A stretch of 64,000 bases of DNA from Flavobacteriaceae bacterium UBA5950 (GTDB lineage Bacteria; Bacteroidota; Bacteroidia; Flavobacteriales; Flavobacteriaceae), in NCBI GenBank assembly GCA_002430545.1, contig DJCM01000013.1, positions 1 to 64,000 of the forward strand. Direction: 5' to 3'. The notes under the pieces were generated by a model. It worked only from the letters and a program-made list of their open reading frames with translations, did not search any database and was not told the origin of the DNA. Numbering within the stretch: the first letter of the stretch is position 1; every line of letters begins with the position of its first letter. This document shows positions 8,943 to 18,506 of this stretch, one piece after another. The position numbers and the translations under genes were made by a program.

Positions 8943-10457
8943 ATGCCCATCCCTTTGCTTCATTCTGTATTGTCGTGGTTTCTCAAAAAGAGGGTGCATC
9001 AAATTGAGTTGTTTCTCAAATACCCCAACGAAGTACAAATCGAATTATTAACCAAACTTGTCGATCAGGCTAAAAATACTTGGTTTGGAAAAGAATATGG
9101 GTTTTCATCGATCAAATCCTATGAGCGATTTGCAGATCAAGTGCCCATTTCAACCTATGAAGATTTGGCAGAACTCATTGCTCGGACGCGCAAAGGAGAG
9201 CAAAATCTATTTTGGCCAACATCGATCAAATGGTTTGCCAAATCGAGTGGTACGACCAATGCGAAAAGCAAGTTTATCCCTGTCTCCAATGAAGCCCTAA
9301 ACGAATGTCATTTTAAAGCTGGAAAAGACATGTTGAGCTTGTATTTCAACAACAATCCCAACTCCCAGCTCTTTCAAGGAAAGGCGTTACGACTTGGTGG
9401 AAGTAAGTCCCTTTATGAAGAAAACAATACCTACTTTGGAGACTTATCTGCAATTATTATCGAAAATTTACCCCTTTGGGCAGAAATTGTGAGCACACCC
9501 AGCCACAAGGTCTCAATGATGGAGGAATGGGAAACCAAAATGAAAGCCATCATCAATGCTTGTATCAGTGAAGATGTCACTTCACTTGCAGGAGTCCCAT
9601 CGTGGATGCTTGTCCTTTTGAAAAAAATTCAAGAACAAACAGGAAAGCATAATCTTTTGGAATTATGGCCCAACGCTGAAGTGTATTTCCACGGAGGTGT
9701 GAGTTTTAATCCCTATCGAAACGAATATGAGTCTATTTTTCCAACCAATGATTTCAAATACTATGAAATCTATAATGCATCTGAAGGGTTCTTTGGCATA
9801 CAAGATCAAAATAATTCTGATGAGCTATTGTTGATGCTTGACTATGGTATTTTTTATGAATTTATACCCATGGACACCTATGGTTTGCCAACTCAAAAAG
9901 TCGTTCGTTTGGCAGAAGTCGAAAAGGATAAAAACTATGCAGTGGTGATCAGTACCAATGCAGGCTTGTGGCGCTATCAAATTGGAGATACCATTCGCTT
10001 TACTTCAAAAAGTCCTTATCGATTTAGAATTACAGGACGAACCAAGCACCACATCAATGTTTTTGGAGAAGAACTGGTCATTGAAAATGCTGAAACTGCT
10101 TTGGCTGATGTGTGCAAAGTGCACCGAACAGCAGTGATTGACTTTACTGCAGGGCCTGTATTTATGGATGGAAAAAGCAAAGGAAAACACGAGTGGATCG
10201 TGGAATTCAAATCACCTCCTAAAAATATTGATCAATTCATGAGTGATCTTGACGCTCGATTGCAAGAGTTGAATTCTGACTATGAAGCCAAGCGTTACAA
10301 AAACATAACTCTTGATCCTCTCAAAATTCATGTGGGCAGAGCCAATCTATTTCATGACTGGCTAAAGGAAAGAAACAAGCTAGGGGGACAAAATAAAATC
10401 CCTCGTCTGTCCAACAGTCGAGAGTTTGTTGATGTTTTACTTGAAATGAATCGTTAA
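8943..10457 (+). CDS. GH3 auxin-responsive-promoter family protein
   Basis: A 504-aa adenylate-forming enzyme of the GH3 family, best known from plants where members join amino acids to acyl acids such as auxin or jasmonate. The bacterial homologues are common in Bacteroidetes but their substrates are unknown. Visible marks are the N-terminal YPNEVQ-type helix, the [13 protein letters not shown] nucleotide-binding loop near residue 100, the YNASEGFFG segment near 280, and YQIGDTIRF with [18 protein letters not shown] at the hinge. It ends four bases into the opposing clpX gene. Confidence 0.93.
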   Translation: MPIPLLHSVLSWFLKKRVHQIELFLKYPNEVQIELLTKLVDQAKNTWFGKEYGFSSIKSYERFADQVPISTYEDLAELIARTRKGEQNLFWPTSIKWFAKSSGTTNAKSKFIPVSNEALNECHFKAGKDMLSLYFNNNPNSQLFQGKALRLGGSKSLYEENNTYFGDLSAIIIENLPLWAEIVSTPSHKVSMMEEWETKMKAIINACISEDVTSLAGVPSWMLVLLKKIQEQTGKHNLLELWPNAEVYFHGGVSFNPYRNEYESIFPTNDFKYYEIYNASEGFFGIQDQNNSDELLLMLDYGIFYEFIPMDTYGLPTQKVVRLAEVEKDKNYAVVISTNAGLWRYQIGDTIRFTSKSPYRFRITGRTKHHINVFGEELVIENAETALADVCKVHRTAVIDFTAGPVFMDGKSKGKHEWIVEFKSPPKNIDQFMSDLDARLQELNSDYEAKRYKNITLDPLKIHVGRANLFHDWLKERNKLGGQNKIPRLSNSREFVDVLLEMNR

Positions 10458-11683
10458 GAAACTGCCTTCAGTGCTTGCAGCTTTGACTTGTTGAGCTTGT
10501 TGACTGCATAGGTTTTAGACACCCGAAATTCCTTTTCGCCCGACCCTGGAAGTTCAAACATCGCATCTGTGAGTACAGCCTCACAAAGAGAGCGCAACCC
10601 ACGTGCACCCAACTTATACTCCACTGCTTTTTCAACAATAAAGTCGAGTGCTCCATCTGAAATGCTAAAATCAATTTCGTCTAAAGCAAAAAGGGCAACA
10701 TACTGTTTGATAATTGCATTTTTGGGTTCTGTCAAAATCGCTCGTAAAGTTTTTTCATCTAGAGAATCCATGTGCGTTAACACTGGTAAACGCCCAATAA
10801 TTTCAGGAATCAATCCAAATGCCTTTAAATCTGATGGAACAAGGTAGGAGAGTAAGTTGTTTGATGCATCATAATGATCCCCTTCTTTGGCGGCACTATA
10901 GCCAACAGACTGCATATTGAGCCTTTTGGAAATATGTCTTTCAATGCCATCAAAAGCACCACCTGCGACAAACAAGATGTGCTCAGTATTGATTTCAATG
11001 AATTTCTGATCTGGGTGTTTCCTACCTCCTTTTGGTGGCACATTGACAACAGTCCCTTCCAACAACTTCAACAATGCTTGTTGTACCCCTTCTCCCGACA
11101 CGTCACGTGTGATGGAAGGGTTGTCGCTTTTACGAGCAATCTTATCGATTTCGTCGATAAATACAATGCCTTTTTCAGCTTTGCTTTGGTCGTAGTCTGC
11201 TGCCTGAAGAAGTCGAGTGAGAATACTCTCCACATCCTCTCCAACATAACCTGCCTCTGTCAAAACAGTAGCATCGACTATCGCCAAGGGAACATTGAGC
11301 ATTTTTGCTATCGTTTTGGCGATCAGTGTTTTCCCTGTTCCAGTTTCTCCAACCATCAGCACATTGCTCTTTTGGATTTCAACATCGCTTTTTGGCTGAA
11401 GCAAACGTTTGTAATGATTGTAAACAGCCACAGACATCACCTTTTTAGTATAGTCTTGACCAATCACATAATCATCCAAAAATAGTTTGATTTGCTTTGG
11501 GTTGCCCAGAGAAATATCGTCTCTATTGGCCTCAACGACTTTGTGTGTTGACTCCTCTAGAATAATGCCATTGGCTTGCTCGATACAGCGATCACAAATA
11601 TGTGCGTCCAAACCTGCAATTAACAGGTTAGTATCGTCTTTCTTTTTTCCACAAAAGGAGCAGGTAAGTTCTTTGTTTTCCAT
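10454..11683 (-). CDS. clpX: ATP-dependent Clp protease ATP-binding subunit ClpX
   Basis: ClpX is a hexameric AAA+ unfoldase that feeds proteins into ClpP. The 409-aa protein has the N-terminal zinc-binding domain with C8, C11, C30 and C33, the Walker A GETGTGKT at 112-119, a Walker B FIDEIDKI, and the GYVGEDVE pore region. It begins four bases after clpP ends. The order tig, clpP, clpX on the minus strand, with gaps of 30 and 4 bases, indicates one operon read from the tig promoter. Confidence 0.98.
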   Translation of the reverse strand: MENKELTCSFCGKKKDDTNLLIAGLDAHICDRCIEQANGIILEESTHKVVEANRDDISLGNPKQIKLFLDDYVIGQDYTKKVMSVAVYNHYKRLLQPKSDVEIQKSNVLMVGETGTGKTLIAKTIAKMLNVPLAIVDATVLTEAGYVGEDVESILTRLLQAADYDQSKAEKGIVFIDEIDKIARKSDNPSITRDVSGEGVQQALLKLLEGTVVNVPPKGGRKHPDQKFIEINTEHILFVAGGAFDGIERHISKRLNMQSVGYSAAKEGDHYDASNNLLSYLVPSDLKAFGLIPEIIGRLPVLTHMDSLDEKTLRAILTEPKNAIIKQYVALFALDEIDFSISDGALDFIVEKAVEYKLGARGLRSLCEAVLTDAMFELPGSGEKEFRVSKTYAVNKLNKSKLQALKAVS

Positions 11684-11687
11684 GGAT

Positions 11688-12347
11688 TTAATTTCTGACT
11701 AGAACTTCGTCTATCATTCCATATTTCTTTGCTTCGGGAGCCTTCATCCAGTAATCTCGATCAGAGTCTTCATAGACCTTATCGTATTTTTGGCCAGAAT
11801 GCTTGGCAATAATTTCGTAGAGTTCTTTTTTGAGCTTTAAAATCTCACGAGCTGTAATTTCAATGTCCGATGCCTGACCTTGCGCACCACCCAAGGGTTG
11901 GTGAATCATCACGCGCGAATGTGTGAGTCCTGATCGTTTTCCATCTGCACCAGCACATAGAAGTACAGCAGCCATAGAAGCAGCAATTCCAGTACAAATC
12001 GTTGCCACGTCAGGGCCTATAAACTGCATTGTATCATAGATCCCCAAACCAGCATATACCCCTCCTCCAGGCGAGTTGATATAGATTTGGATGTCTTTGG
12101 TTTTGTCAGTGCTTTCCAAAAACAGCAATTGTGCCTGAATAATGTTGGCAACACTATCGTTGATGGCTGTTCCCAAAAAAATGATGCGATCCATCATTAA
12201 ACGTGAGAAAACATCCATTTGGGCAACATTCATTTGGCGTTCTTCTATGATATATGGCGTCATACTACTCACCAATTGGTCGTAGTATAAGCTATTGATT
12301 CCGTGGTGTTGAATCGCGTATTTTTTAAACTCTTTCGCGTGGTCCAT
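11688..12347 (-). CDS. clpP: ATP-dependent Clp protease proteolytic subunit ClpP
   Basis: ClpP is the tetradecameric serine peptidase of the Clp system. In the 219-aa protein the catalytic triad is Ser124 (GIAASMAA), His149 (VMIHQPLGG) and Asp198 (DSDRDYW). A short N-terminal extension of the kind processed in other ClpP proteins precedes the core. It lies between tig and clpX in the expected order, so substrate folding and degradation are co-encoded. Confidence 0.98.
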   Translation of the reverse strand: MDHAKEFKKYAIQHHGINSLYYDQLVSSMTPYIIEERQMNVAQMDVFSRLMMDRIIFLGTAINDSVANIIQAQLLFLESTDKTKDIQIYINSPGGGVYAGLGIYDTMQFIGPDVATICTGIAASMAAVLLCAGADGKRSGLTHSRVMIHQPLGGAQGQASDIEITAREILKLKKELYEIIAKHSGQKYDKVYEDSDRDYWMKAPEAKKYGMIDEVLVRN

Positions 12348-12377
12348 TGTACTTGTTATGGTTTAAAGATAGACAAT

Positions 12378-13697
12378 TTATGATTTGTAAGCTTGCTTTA
12401 TAAAATCTTCATAGCTTACTTTCTTGGTATTTAGGTTGGCTTCGGCTCGAAACAAATCAATCATTTTCTTGCTCATCAGCTGGTCAGAAATACGTTTCAC
12501 CTCATCCCGATTCCCAAGGATTCGCTCTGAAATATCGTTGAGCTCTTGGTCGGAAACATCTGTACGACCAAACTGTGCCATTTGACCTTTGATCATGTCT
12601 TTGGCAAAGGCGACAATTTGCTCACGATCGATTGTCAATTCATATTGCTCTCTCAGTTTCGCCTCGATCAATTGATATCGAATGCCGCGCTCTGCTTTGT
12701 GATACTCCTCGGCTGCTTGTTCTTCAGTGATGGGATTCTCACCAGAAGTTTGCATCCATTTTTTCAAAAAGGCAGCAGGCAAATCAAATTTTGTATTGTC
12801 AATCAGTGATTCTGTTACATCGTTTAGCATTTTTTGATCTGACTGGTTTGCAAATTGAAGTTCAGCATCTGCCTTGAGTTTTTCTTTGAGTTCAGATACT
12901 GTTTTTACAGTGTCTTTCCCCATGACTTTGTCAAAAAATTCTTGATCCATGTCTGCGAGTTCCCTACGATTAATTTCTTCAATCGTACAATTGAGAGCGA
13001 TCGACAGGCCATGTGCTTTGTCGTGATCAACACCAAGTACATGCATCAATTTGTGATCGTCGGCAAAGAGACCTTTGGTTTTGAGTTCGATTGTATCGCC
13101 AACTTTGGCACCCATCAGTTTTTTCTTTTGGGCTTTGCTTTTGATATCATCGATCGAAAATGTGGATTTGTTATCTTTATCCTCTGCAGCAAACTTTGCT
13201 GTGATCTCCACGCCATCAACGACAGTACCCTCAGCGTGCAGACTTCCATATTGACTGCGCATCCTGTCGATTTGCTTATCAATGGTTTCGTCATCTGCAG
13301 TGATTTCATAGCAAGTAATTGCTTTGCGACCTTTGAGCTTGACTTCAAATGATGGGCTCAAACCCAATTCAAAATCGAACAGCATGGTATCGGCATCCCA
13401 ATCAAAATCATCTCTTTCGACAGGTAGGGGGTTGCCCAATAGCGCAATTTTTTCTTTGCTGATGTAATTGGTTAATGACTCTTGCAGCATTTTGTTTGTC
13501 TCATCGGCTTTCACAGATGCGCCATATTGTTTCTTGATCAATCCCATCGGAACATTCCCTTTGCGAAAGCCAGGGATATCTGCTCGTTTGCGATAGGAAG
13601 TCAGAACCGAATCAATTTTGGGTGTCAGTTCTGCTTTATCGATAGCAATTGTAATAACAGCATTTAGGGCATCAACGTCTTTGCGCGTTACTTGCAT
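12378..13697 (-). CDS. tig: trigger factor, ribosome-associated chaperone
   Basis: Trigger factor binds the ribosome exit tunnel and shields nascent chains. Starting at ATG 13697 (MQVTRKDVD) gives 439 aa; the eight extra codons up to 13721 lie under the putative -7 box and are rejected. The ribosome-docking loop appears near residues 35-45 as PGFRKGNVP. The central PPIase-like domain is divergent, as usual in Bacteroidetes, and the C-terminal part is helical and charged. First gene of the tig-clpP-clpX operon. Confidence 0.95.
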   Translation of the reverse strand: MQVTRKDVDALNAVITIAIDKAELTPKIDSVLTSYRKRADIPGFRKGNVPMGLIKKQYGASVKADETNKMLQESLTNYISKEKIALLGNPLPVERDDFDWDADTMLFDFELGLSPSFEVKLKGRKAITCYEITADDETIDKQIDRMRSQYGSLHAEGTVVDGVEITAKFAAEDKDNKSTFSIDDIKSKAQKKKLMGAKVGDTIELKTKGLFADDHKLMHVLGVDHDKAHGLSIALNCTIEEINRRELADMDQEFFDKVMGKDTVKTVSELKEKLKADAELQFANQSDQKMLNDVTESLIDNTKFDLPAAFLKKWMQTSGENPITEEQAAEEYHKAERGIRYQLIEAKLREQYELTIDREQIVAFAKDMIKGQMAQFGRTDVSDQELNDISERILGNRDEVKRISDQLMSKKMIDLFRAEANLNTKKVSYEDFIKQAYKS

Positions 13698-13718
13698 AGC
13701 ATTTTGTTTATGGAAGCG

Positions 13719-13749
13719 CAAAAGTACTTTTTTTCTAGCCCTTTAGCAA
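13719..13749 (-). promoter_or_regulatory. promoter of the tig-clpP-clpX operon
   Basis: On the minus strand TACTTTTG (13726 to 13719) matches TAnnTTTG and TTG (13749 to 13747) sits 20 bases upstream. The box ends 21 bases before the tig ATG. This is among the best two-part promoter matches in the window. Confidence 0.6.
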
Positions 13750-13807
13750 GAGCTATTGAATCCCAAAAAATCAGATGTATGATCGTTATTCATCCAAAAA
13801 GTTGATT

Positions 13808-14404
13808 TCATCTGTTTGTTGGATAAATGTTATACCCGATTCGCATGACCACTAGCGTAAAAACAGCAGTATCAGGAATATCATTGTTGTTGGTTAGGTC
13901 AAGTTCCTAATGTAAATAATGATGCTGTTGCTCATTGTATTCCTTTAGTAATTCTTCTACTGTGGTTTCCGTATTCTAATAATCATATTTTGTAAAGTTG
14001 GCTGTTACATCCGCTTCGTTTTGAGTGGCAACATCAGTTACATTAATATTGATGGAGGATATGGGGTCTGGATATTCATATTCTGTGATACAATCACACG
14101 ACCATGCGTAGGCAAATCCAAAGCCTGCTGTGAGCCTATTGTTGTTTGTGTTTTGACGATATGCAATTTCCTGAAAATCGTTAAGAACGATAATTTCGAC
14201 TCCAAAGCTGTTTTTAATTGCTGTACCCTCCACAATTTTGTTTCGAAATTTAGAAGTATCCCATGGGACAATCTCTACACCTGTATAAACAACATTGGAT
14301 TTTGTAATGCCATGACAGTAACATCCAGTACAATCTGTCGACATTAAAAATTGGGCAACATATAGTAACAGTAAGGCTTTTGTTGGAGTGAATTTTATTT
14401 TCAT
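13808..14404 (-). pseudogene. decayed secreted-protein gene with two in-frame TAG stops
   Basis: The open part (13976-14404, 142 codons from ATG 14404) encodes a protein with a hydrophobic signal segment followed by a cysteine cluster (DCTGCYCHG), of a type seen in Bacteroidetes small exported proteins; it reminds me of the DUF5034 group, unverified. After the TAG at 13978-13976 the same frame goes on for 22 sensible residues (starting NTETTVEELL), meets a second TAG at 13909-13907, and continues for 32 residues (ELDLTNNNDIPDTAVFTLV...) to a TGA at 13810-13808. Protein-like sequence on both sides of both stops suggests nonsense mutations in a longer gene. Confidence 0.6.
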
Positions 14405-14457
14405 TTGTTGGGAGATTTGTTCAATATTTTTATTGCTGTTTTTCAAATAACATATGT

Positions 14458-14878
14458 TCATCTTCTACATATATAGATTCTCAACTGATCATCTTGAATA
14501 GTATATGTGCTTTCCCAATGTTTGGTTTCTGGGCTATAACTTGTGTCTATTTTGTCGTAAAACAAGTTTCCCCAATCCGATTCATTTACTTTGGTTTTGC
14601 TGAAGCATATATGGATTAGCTTTTCATTGTTGTCCTCGATTGAGTAATTGCCATGAAAAGTATTTTGAGTCATACTTCCAGAAAACCTCATGTCTGATTT
14701 GAGATCTATTGTAATCTGACTGGAATTATGAAATTCATCCTGAAAAAGGGTTTCATCTGTTTTTTCATTCACAAATGAAACAAGTTTCCAAGTTCCATGA
14801 ATGGCGTTATCTTGGGTTTCTTCACCACAGCCCAATAGGGGTTATAAATAGTGTGAGTATTATAGGGGTTATTTTCAC
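14458..14878 (-). pseudogene. lipocalin-like lipoprotein gene with a frameshift in the signal peptide
   Basis: The body is an open frame of 125 codons starting near the lipobox L-L-G-C and then GTWKLVSFVNE, typical of small Bacteroidetes lipocalin-like lipoproteins. Directly upstream in that frame is a TAA. In the neighbouring frame a GTG at 14878 starts a good signal peptide (MKITPIILTLFIT). The two join perfectly if one C is removed from the run of four (GGGG on the plus strand, 14838-14841), giving ...FITLLGCGEE. So this is either a one-base sequencing or assembly error or a true frameshift. It lies upstream of the decayed gene at 13808-14404 on the same strand. Confidence 0.65.
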
Positions 14879-15028
14879 AACATAAAGTATTGATTGGAAA
14901 AGGCTACACAATAACCTCTCCAATCAAGTCAATGTTTAGCATACTTTCTTGCAAAAAAGGATAAATTGTTACAAAAAAATGTTAAACCTATTGACTATAT
15001 GAGAACCCCTAAAAAAGTCTTTTTAAAC
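14879..15028. repeat. non-coding gap with an imperfect inverted repeat
   Basis: This gap of about 150 bases holds no gene I can support. TTGATTGGA (14890-14898) and TCCAATCAA (14919-14927) form 9-base inverted arms 20 bases apart, with further partial pairing inside (AAAAGG against CCTC). There is no T-run after it, so it is not a standard terminator. It lies just upstream of the frameshifted lipoprotein gene. Confidence 0.4.
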
Positions 15029-15790
15029 TTAATGAATTCCCAAAAAATCAGCCACCTCGGCAGCAAAGGCAACAGGGTTTTCAGCATGAAGCCAATGCCC
15101 TGCTTTGGGGATGGTTTTGATGCGCGATTGGGGGAAATACTGGGTGATGTGGGCATGATCCTCTGGCAGAATATAATCGGAATGTTCACCTGCCAAAAAC
15201 AGTGTTGGCCCATCATAATTCGCAACGGAAGACGTCATGACTTCTCCTACCTTAGCTTTCAACACTGGTACATTCACTCGCAATGCAAAGCCATCGTCAG
15301 TGCGATAAAGATTTTTGAGCAAAAACAGTCTTGTACCCTTATCACTTACAAAACGACTGAGTCGTTGATTGGCATCCCCTCGCGATTTGGGGGTGTGGGT
15401 ATGTAAATCCATCAAACCCTCCAAAATATGATCGTGATGAGGTGGATAGTCTTTGGGAGCAATATCAGCAGTGATGAGCCTTTCGACTTTCGCTGCATTA
15501 GTGGTTGCAAAGTGCATTGCCAATTTACCTCCCATCGAATGACCTAATAGGACAACACTTGCCAGTTGGTGGTGTTGACAATAGGCTGTTAAATCCTCTG
15601 CCATGTGGGCATATGAAAATACATCGCTGTGAAAACTTCTGCCATGATTTCGCAAGTCTATTAGGTGTACCTCAAAATGCGCTGCCAACAACTTGCCCAT
15701 GGTACACCAATTGTCCGACATCCCCAAAAAACCATGCAAAACCAACAAAGGCTTTCCTGTTCCTAGGATTTGACTGTGAAGCAAGCTCAT
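15029..15790 (-). CDS. alpha/beta-fold hydrolase, YbfF-like esterase
   Basis: A 253-aa cytoplasmic hydrolase with the alpha/beta fold. The oxyanion segment is LVLHGFLGMSDNW (17-29), the nucleophile elbow is GHSMGG with Ser85, and the likely catalytic His lies in the C-terminal GHWLHAENP segment. The RNHGRS motif after strand 4 is typical of the YbfF/abhydrolase-11 group, whose bacterial members hydrolyse short acyl esters; the true substrate is unknown. Its start overlaps the pdxJ stop by four bases, so the two share an mRNA. Confidence 0.88.
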   Translation of the reverse strand: MSLLHSQILGTGKPLLVLHGFLGMSDNWCTMGKLLAAHFEVHLIDLRNHGRSFHSDVFSYAHMAEDLTAYCQHHQLASVVLLGHSMGGKLAMHFATTNAAKVERLITADIAPKDYPPHHDHILEGLMDLHTHTPKSRGDANQRLSRFVSDKGTRLFLLKNLYRTDDGFALRVNVPVLKAKVGEVMTSSVANYDGPTLFLAGEHSDYILPEDHAHITQYFPQSRIKTIPKAGHWLHAENPVAFAAEVADFLGIH

Positions 15791-16500
15791 GTGAGTTTGG
15801 CTCGATATTGATTGATCACATTTTCGAGTCCAAAATATAAGGATTCACAAATGAGAGCATGACCAATAGATACTTCTAATAGATTGGGGATATGCTGATG
15901 AAAGTATGCAATGTTTTCCAAACTCAGGTCATGTCCAGCATTGAGACCAATTTCGAGTTCATTTGCTCGTGTTGCTGCTTCAACATAAGGTGCAATGGCA
16001 GTTTCTGGGTTTTTGGGAAATCCTCTTGCATAGGCCTCTGTGTAGATTTCAATGCGATCTGTACCAGTTGCTTTGGCACCATCTACTTGCTTTGGGTCAG
16101 GATCGAGAAAAATAGACGTTCGGACGCCATTGTTTTTGCATTCTTGGATGACTTCTTTTAAAAATGATTGATGCTTGATGGTGTCCCAACCTGCATTGGA
16201 AGTGACGGCATCCTCTGCATCGGGAACGAATGTGACTTGATCGGGTTTGACAGCCAATACGAGTTCAATAAATTTAGGAACAGGGTTTCCCTCAATATTG
16301 AGTTCGGTTTTTACCACCTTTTTAAGATCGTATGCATCTTGATAGCGAATGTGCCGCTCATCAGGACGAGGATGTATCGTAATTCCTTGCGCACCAAATC
16401 CTTCGATATCTAGGGCTGTTTGAATCAGATTTGGCATATCACCTCCACGAGCATTTCGCAAGGTGGCAATCTTATTGACATTCACACTTAAGCTAGTCAT
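15787..16500 (-). CDS. pdxJ: pyridoxine 5'-phosphate synthase PdxJ
   Basis: PdxJ condenses 1-deoxyxylulose 5-phosphate with 3-amino-2-oxopropyl phosphate to give pyridoxine 5'-phosphate in the DXP-dependent vitamin B6 pathway. The 237-aa protein shows the family start SVNVNKIATLRNARGG, ITIHPRPDERHI near residue 40, and the C-terminal phosphate-binding NAGHDLSLEN and EVSIGHALI segments. A -7-like box lies 14 bases upstream. The hydrolase gene follows with a four-base overlap. Confidence 0.97.
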   Translation of the reverse strand: MTSLSVNVNKIATLRNARGGDMPNLIQTALDIEGFGAQGITIHPRPDERHIRYQDAYDLKKVVKTELNIEGNPVPKFIELVLAVKPDQVTFVPDAEDAVTSNAGWDTIKHQSFLKEVIQECKNNGVRTSIFLDPDPKQVDGAKATGTDRIEIYTEAYARGFPKNPETAIAPYVEAATRANELEIGLNAGHDLSLENIAYFHQHIPNLLEVSIGHALICESLYFGLENVINQYRAKLT

Positions 16501-16514
16501 ATTCTTTTTTTTAG

Positions 16515-16522
16515 CAAAAATA
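16515..16522 (-). promoter_or_regulatory. -7 box before pdxJ
   Basis: TATTTTTG on the minus strand matches TAnnTTTG, 14 bases before the pdxJ ATG. No TTG is seen at the -33 distance. Confidence 0.35.
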
Positions 16523-16571
16523 CATCGAATAGAGCTGTTTGTCCACTTTTTTCGTTATTTTGGCTATAGAT

Positions 16572-16880
16572 ATGCAAGAAATCTCTGTTTATCAAAACCT
16601 TTCAAAACTTTCGATTCGCAAAAGTAAAGTCGATTTTTTGTTGACAGAACTCACGCAACTCCTAGAAGCTAGTGGTGTAGAAATCACAAGTCTTCAACTT
16701 GAACGTCAATATGAGGAATGGATTGATATACTGCTGACTGTTGATTCACAAGACCTCAAGCATCTTCTCCCTACACTTCGTCGTTTTGGTTATGAAGTTA
16801 TGAGCAAACACAAAGAAGACGATTTGGAAGATAAATTACAGGAGCATGCCTCATATTTAGACAAATACCTTTCGATTTAG
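16572..16880 (+). CDS. stand-alone C-terminal domain of the flavobacterial CBS-domain protein
   Basis: A 102-aa protein from ATG 16572. Its second half (LRRFGYEVMSK, then a C-terminal SYLDKYLSI) matches, from memory, the C-terminal part of a roughly 220-aa CBS-domain protein that usually sits between pdxJ and nadK in Flavobacteria. The two CBS modules expected upstream are missing: only 71 bases separate this start from the divergent pdxJ. The preserved reading frame and position just before nadK (six bases) suggest it is still a gene. The remaining domain looks ACT-like; ligand and role are unknown. Confidence 0.75.
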   Translation: MQEISVYQNLSKLSIRKSKVDFLLTELTQLLEASGVEITSLQLERQYEEWIDILLTVDSQDLKHLLPTLRRFGYEVMSKHKEDDLEDKLQEHASYLDKYLSI

Positions 16881-16886
16881 TCACCC

Positions 16887-17756
16887 ATGAAAATTGCTGT
16901 GTATAGCTCCCTTCAAAATGAAGCTTGCCAACAAACTGTTAGTTACCTATTAGAGGCTGCACAATCAATGAACATCAATGTGAGTTGTCATGAAACGATT
17001 TGTCAATCGCTTCAAAATGATTCGTTGCCATCCTTCACTTCATACAAAAATTTGGGTAAAGACATCGATATGTTTTTTTCGGTTGGAGGTGATGGCACAC
17101 TCCTGCGTTGTTTAGAACTGATTCGTGACACGCAAATTCCTGTGATTGGTATTAATACCGGTCGTCTTGGGTTTTTGGCCACCCTTCAGGTTGATGATAT
17201 CCAAGTTGCATTGCAGGCATTTTTAGATGAAAAATACAGTGTTGAGAAGCGCAGCTTACTCACAGTCGATGTACAAGGTATATCGGATGAAATTGCTGCT
17301 TTTCCATTGGTATTAAACGAAGTTGGGGTCAGTCGAAAAAATACAACTTCAATGATCACTGTTCATACCAAAATCAATGGTGAATCGCTCAACTCATACT
17401 GGGCAGATGGTTTTATTGTTTCTACGCCTACAGGCTCAACTGGTTATTCTTTGAGCAATGGCGGGCCAATCATCGACCCAAATAGCAAATCACTGGTTCT
17501 CACGCCAATTGCGCCTCACAATCTAAACGCACGTCCACTCGTAATTTCAGAAGATGATGTTGTAGAACTCAATGTTAGCAGTCGTGAAGATGCACATTTA
17601 CTGTCGTTAGACTCCCGCATTCACACCATCCCAACAGGGCACCCAATACGAATTCAAAAAGCAGCATTTCCACTGCAATTGGCACGTCTCCATGATGACA
17701 GTTATTTCAAAACCCTTCGCAACAAACTTCATTGGGGGAAGGATCAACGCAATTGA
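16887..17756 (+). CDS. nadK: NAD kinase
   Basis: NadK phosphorylates NAD to NADP with ATP or polyphosphate. The 289-aa protein has the diagnostic G67-G-D-G-T71, followed by GINTGRLGFLA and the second motif STPTGSTGYSLSNGGPI near residue 180. It starts six bases after the CBS-remnant gene and heads a plus-strand run towards uppS, bamA and murI, so cofactor supply is co-located with envelope synthesis. Confidence 0.97.
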   Translation: MKIAVYSSLQNEACQQTVSYLLEAAQSMNINVSCHETICQSLQNDSLPSFTSYKNLGKDIDMFFSVGGDGTLLRCLELIRDTQIPVIGINTGRLGFLATLQVDDIQVALQAFLDEKYSVEKRSLLTVDVQGISDEIAAFPLVLNEVGVSRKNTTSMITVHTKINGESLNSYWADGFIVSTPTGSTGYSLSNGGPIIDPNSKSLVLTPIAPHNLNARPLVISEDDVVELNVSSREDAHLLSLDSRIHTIPTGHPIRIQKAAFPLQLARLHDDSYFKTLRNKLHWGKDQRN

Positions 17757-17807
17757 GCAATAAATGCAAATCTTGAATCGTTTAGCATATGTAATCCTTG
17801 CACAGTG

Positions 17808-18506
17808 TTGAGAGTCTTTTGTTTATGCTTATTTGCCCCCTTGATGTTGTGTCATGCGCAATATCGTGAAGCTGGATTATTCATTGGCGGGACGAACTAC
17901 ATTGGAGAGCTTGGTAAAACAGACTTCATAAGGCCATCATTTAAAACCCCATCTGCCACCCTGCTCTACAAAAGTAATTTTTCGCCGCGATTGGCTTTGC
18001 GCTATGAACTTGGGTTAAGTGCAATAAAAGGAATAGACTCATTGTCGGCAGAGCCCTTGAGAAAAGAGCGTGCTTACAACTTTACAAATTCAATCACTCA
18101 CACATCAGCCATATTGGAGGTCAATTATTTTAAAATGGATCTCTCCGATTTTCAAACCTCTTGGTCTCCTTATATGTTTGCTGGTTTGAGCTACTTAAAA
18201 TTCAGAGACTTATATTATGCCACAAACGAGCAAAATGCGAGCTATCAAGCCAATGATTTTTCACTTGCAATTCCCATGGGAGTTGGAATCAAAACGCGCT
18301 TGGGTATGAGTTTTGTACTAGGGTTTGAAATCAAAGCACTTTATACCTTTAGTGATAATCTCGATGGAAGTTTTCCTACATTTGTGGACGAAATTGATCA
18401 ACAGCCAGCTTTTGGAGACAATTTAAGTAACGATTGGGTGGTCTTTACTGGTTTTTCACTCACCTACTCCTTTGGTCGTGGCTGGTTTATAGAAGGTCTT
18501 TTATGA
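17808..18506 (+). CDS. DUF6089-type outer-membrane beta-barrel protein
   Basis: A protein of about 232 aa with a signal peptide ending in CHAQ and then YREAGLFIGGTNYIGELG, the start pattern of the barrel proteins that sit before uppS in Flavobacteria (DUF6089, by recall). The rest is rich in alternating aromatic and polar residues ending in SFGRGWF, as in small outer-membrane barrels. No ATG exists in frame after the nadK stop; TTG 17808 gives MRVFCLCLF and is preferred, GTG 17805 is the alternative. Its stop overlaps the uppS ATG. Confidence 0.8.
   Translation: MRVFCLCLFAPLMLCHAQYREAGLFIGGTNYIGELGKTDFIRPSFKTPSATLLYKSNFSPRLALRYELGLSAIKGIDSLSAEPLRKERAYNFTNSITHTSAILEVNYFKMDLSDFQTSWSPYMFAGLSYLKFRDLYYATNEQNASYQANDFSLAIPMGVGIKTRLGMSFVLGFEIKALYTFSDNLDGSFPTFVDEIDQQPAFGDNLSNDWVVFTGFSLTYSFGRGWFIEGLL

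Noticed and set aside
8905..8950. Start of the DUF2797 gene at 8950
   Set aside because: It would overlap the divergent GH3 gene and leave no room for promoters; ATG 8905 is more likely.
13907..13978. UAG recoding (read-through or an unusual amino acid) in the gene at 13808-14404
   Set aside because: TAG ends normal genes in this window and no recoding element or suppressor tRNA is visible; nonsense decay is simpler.
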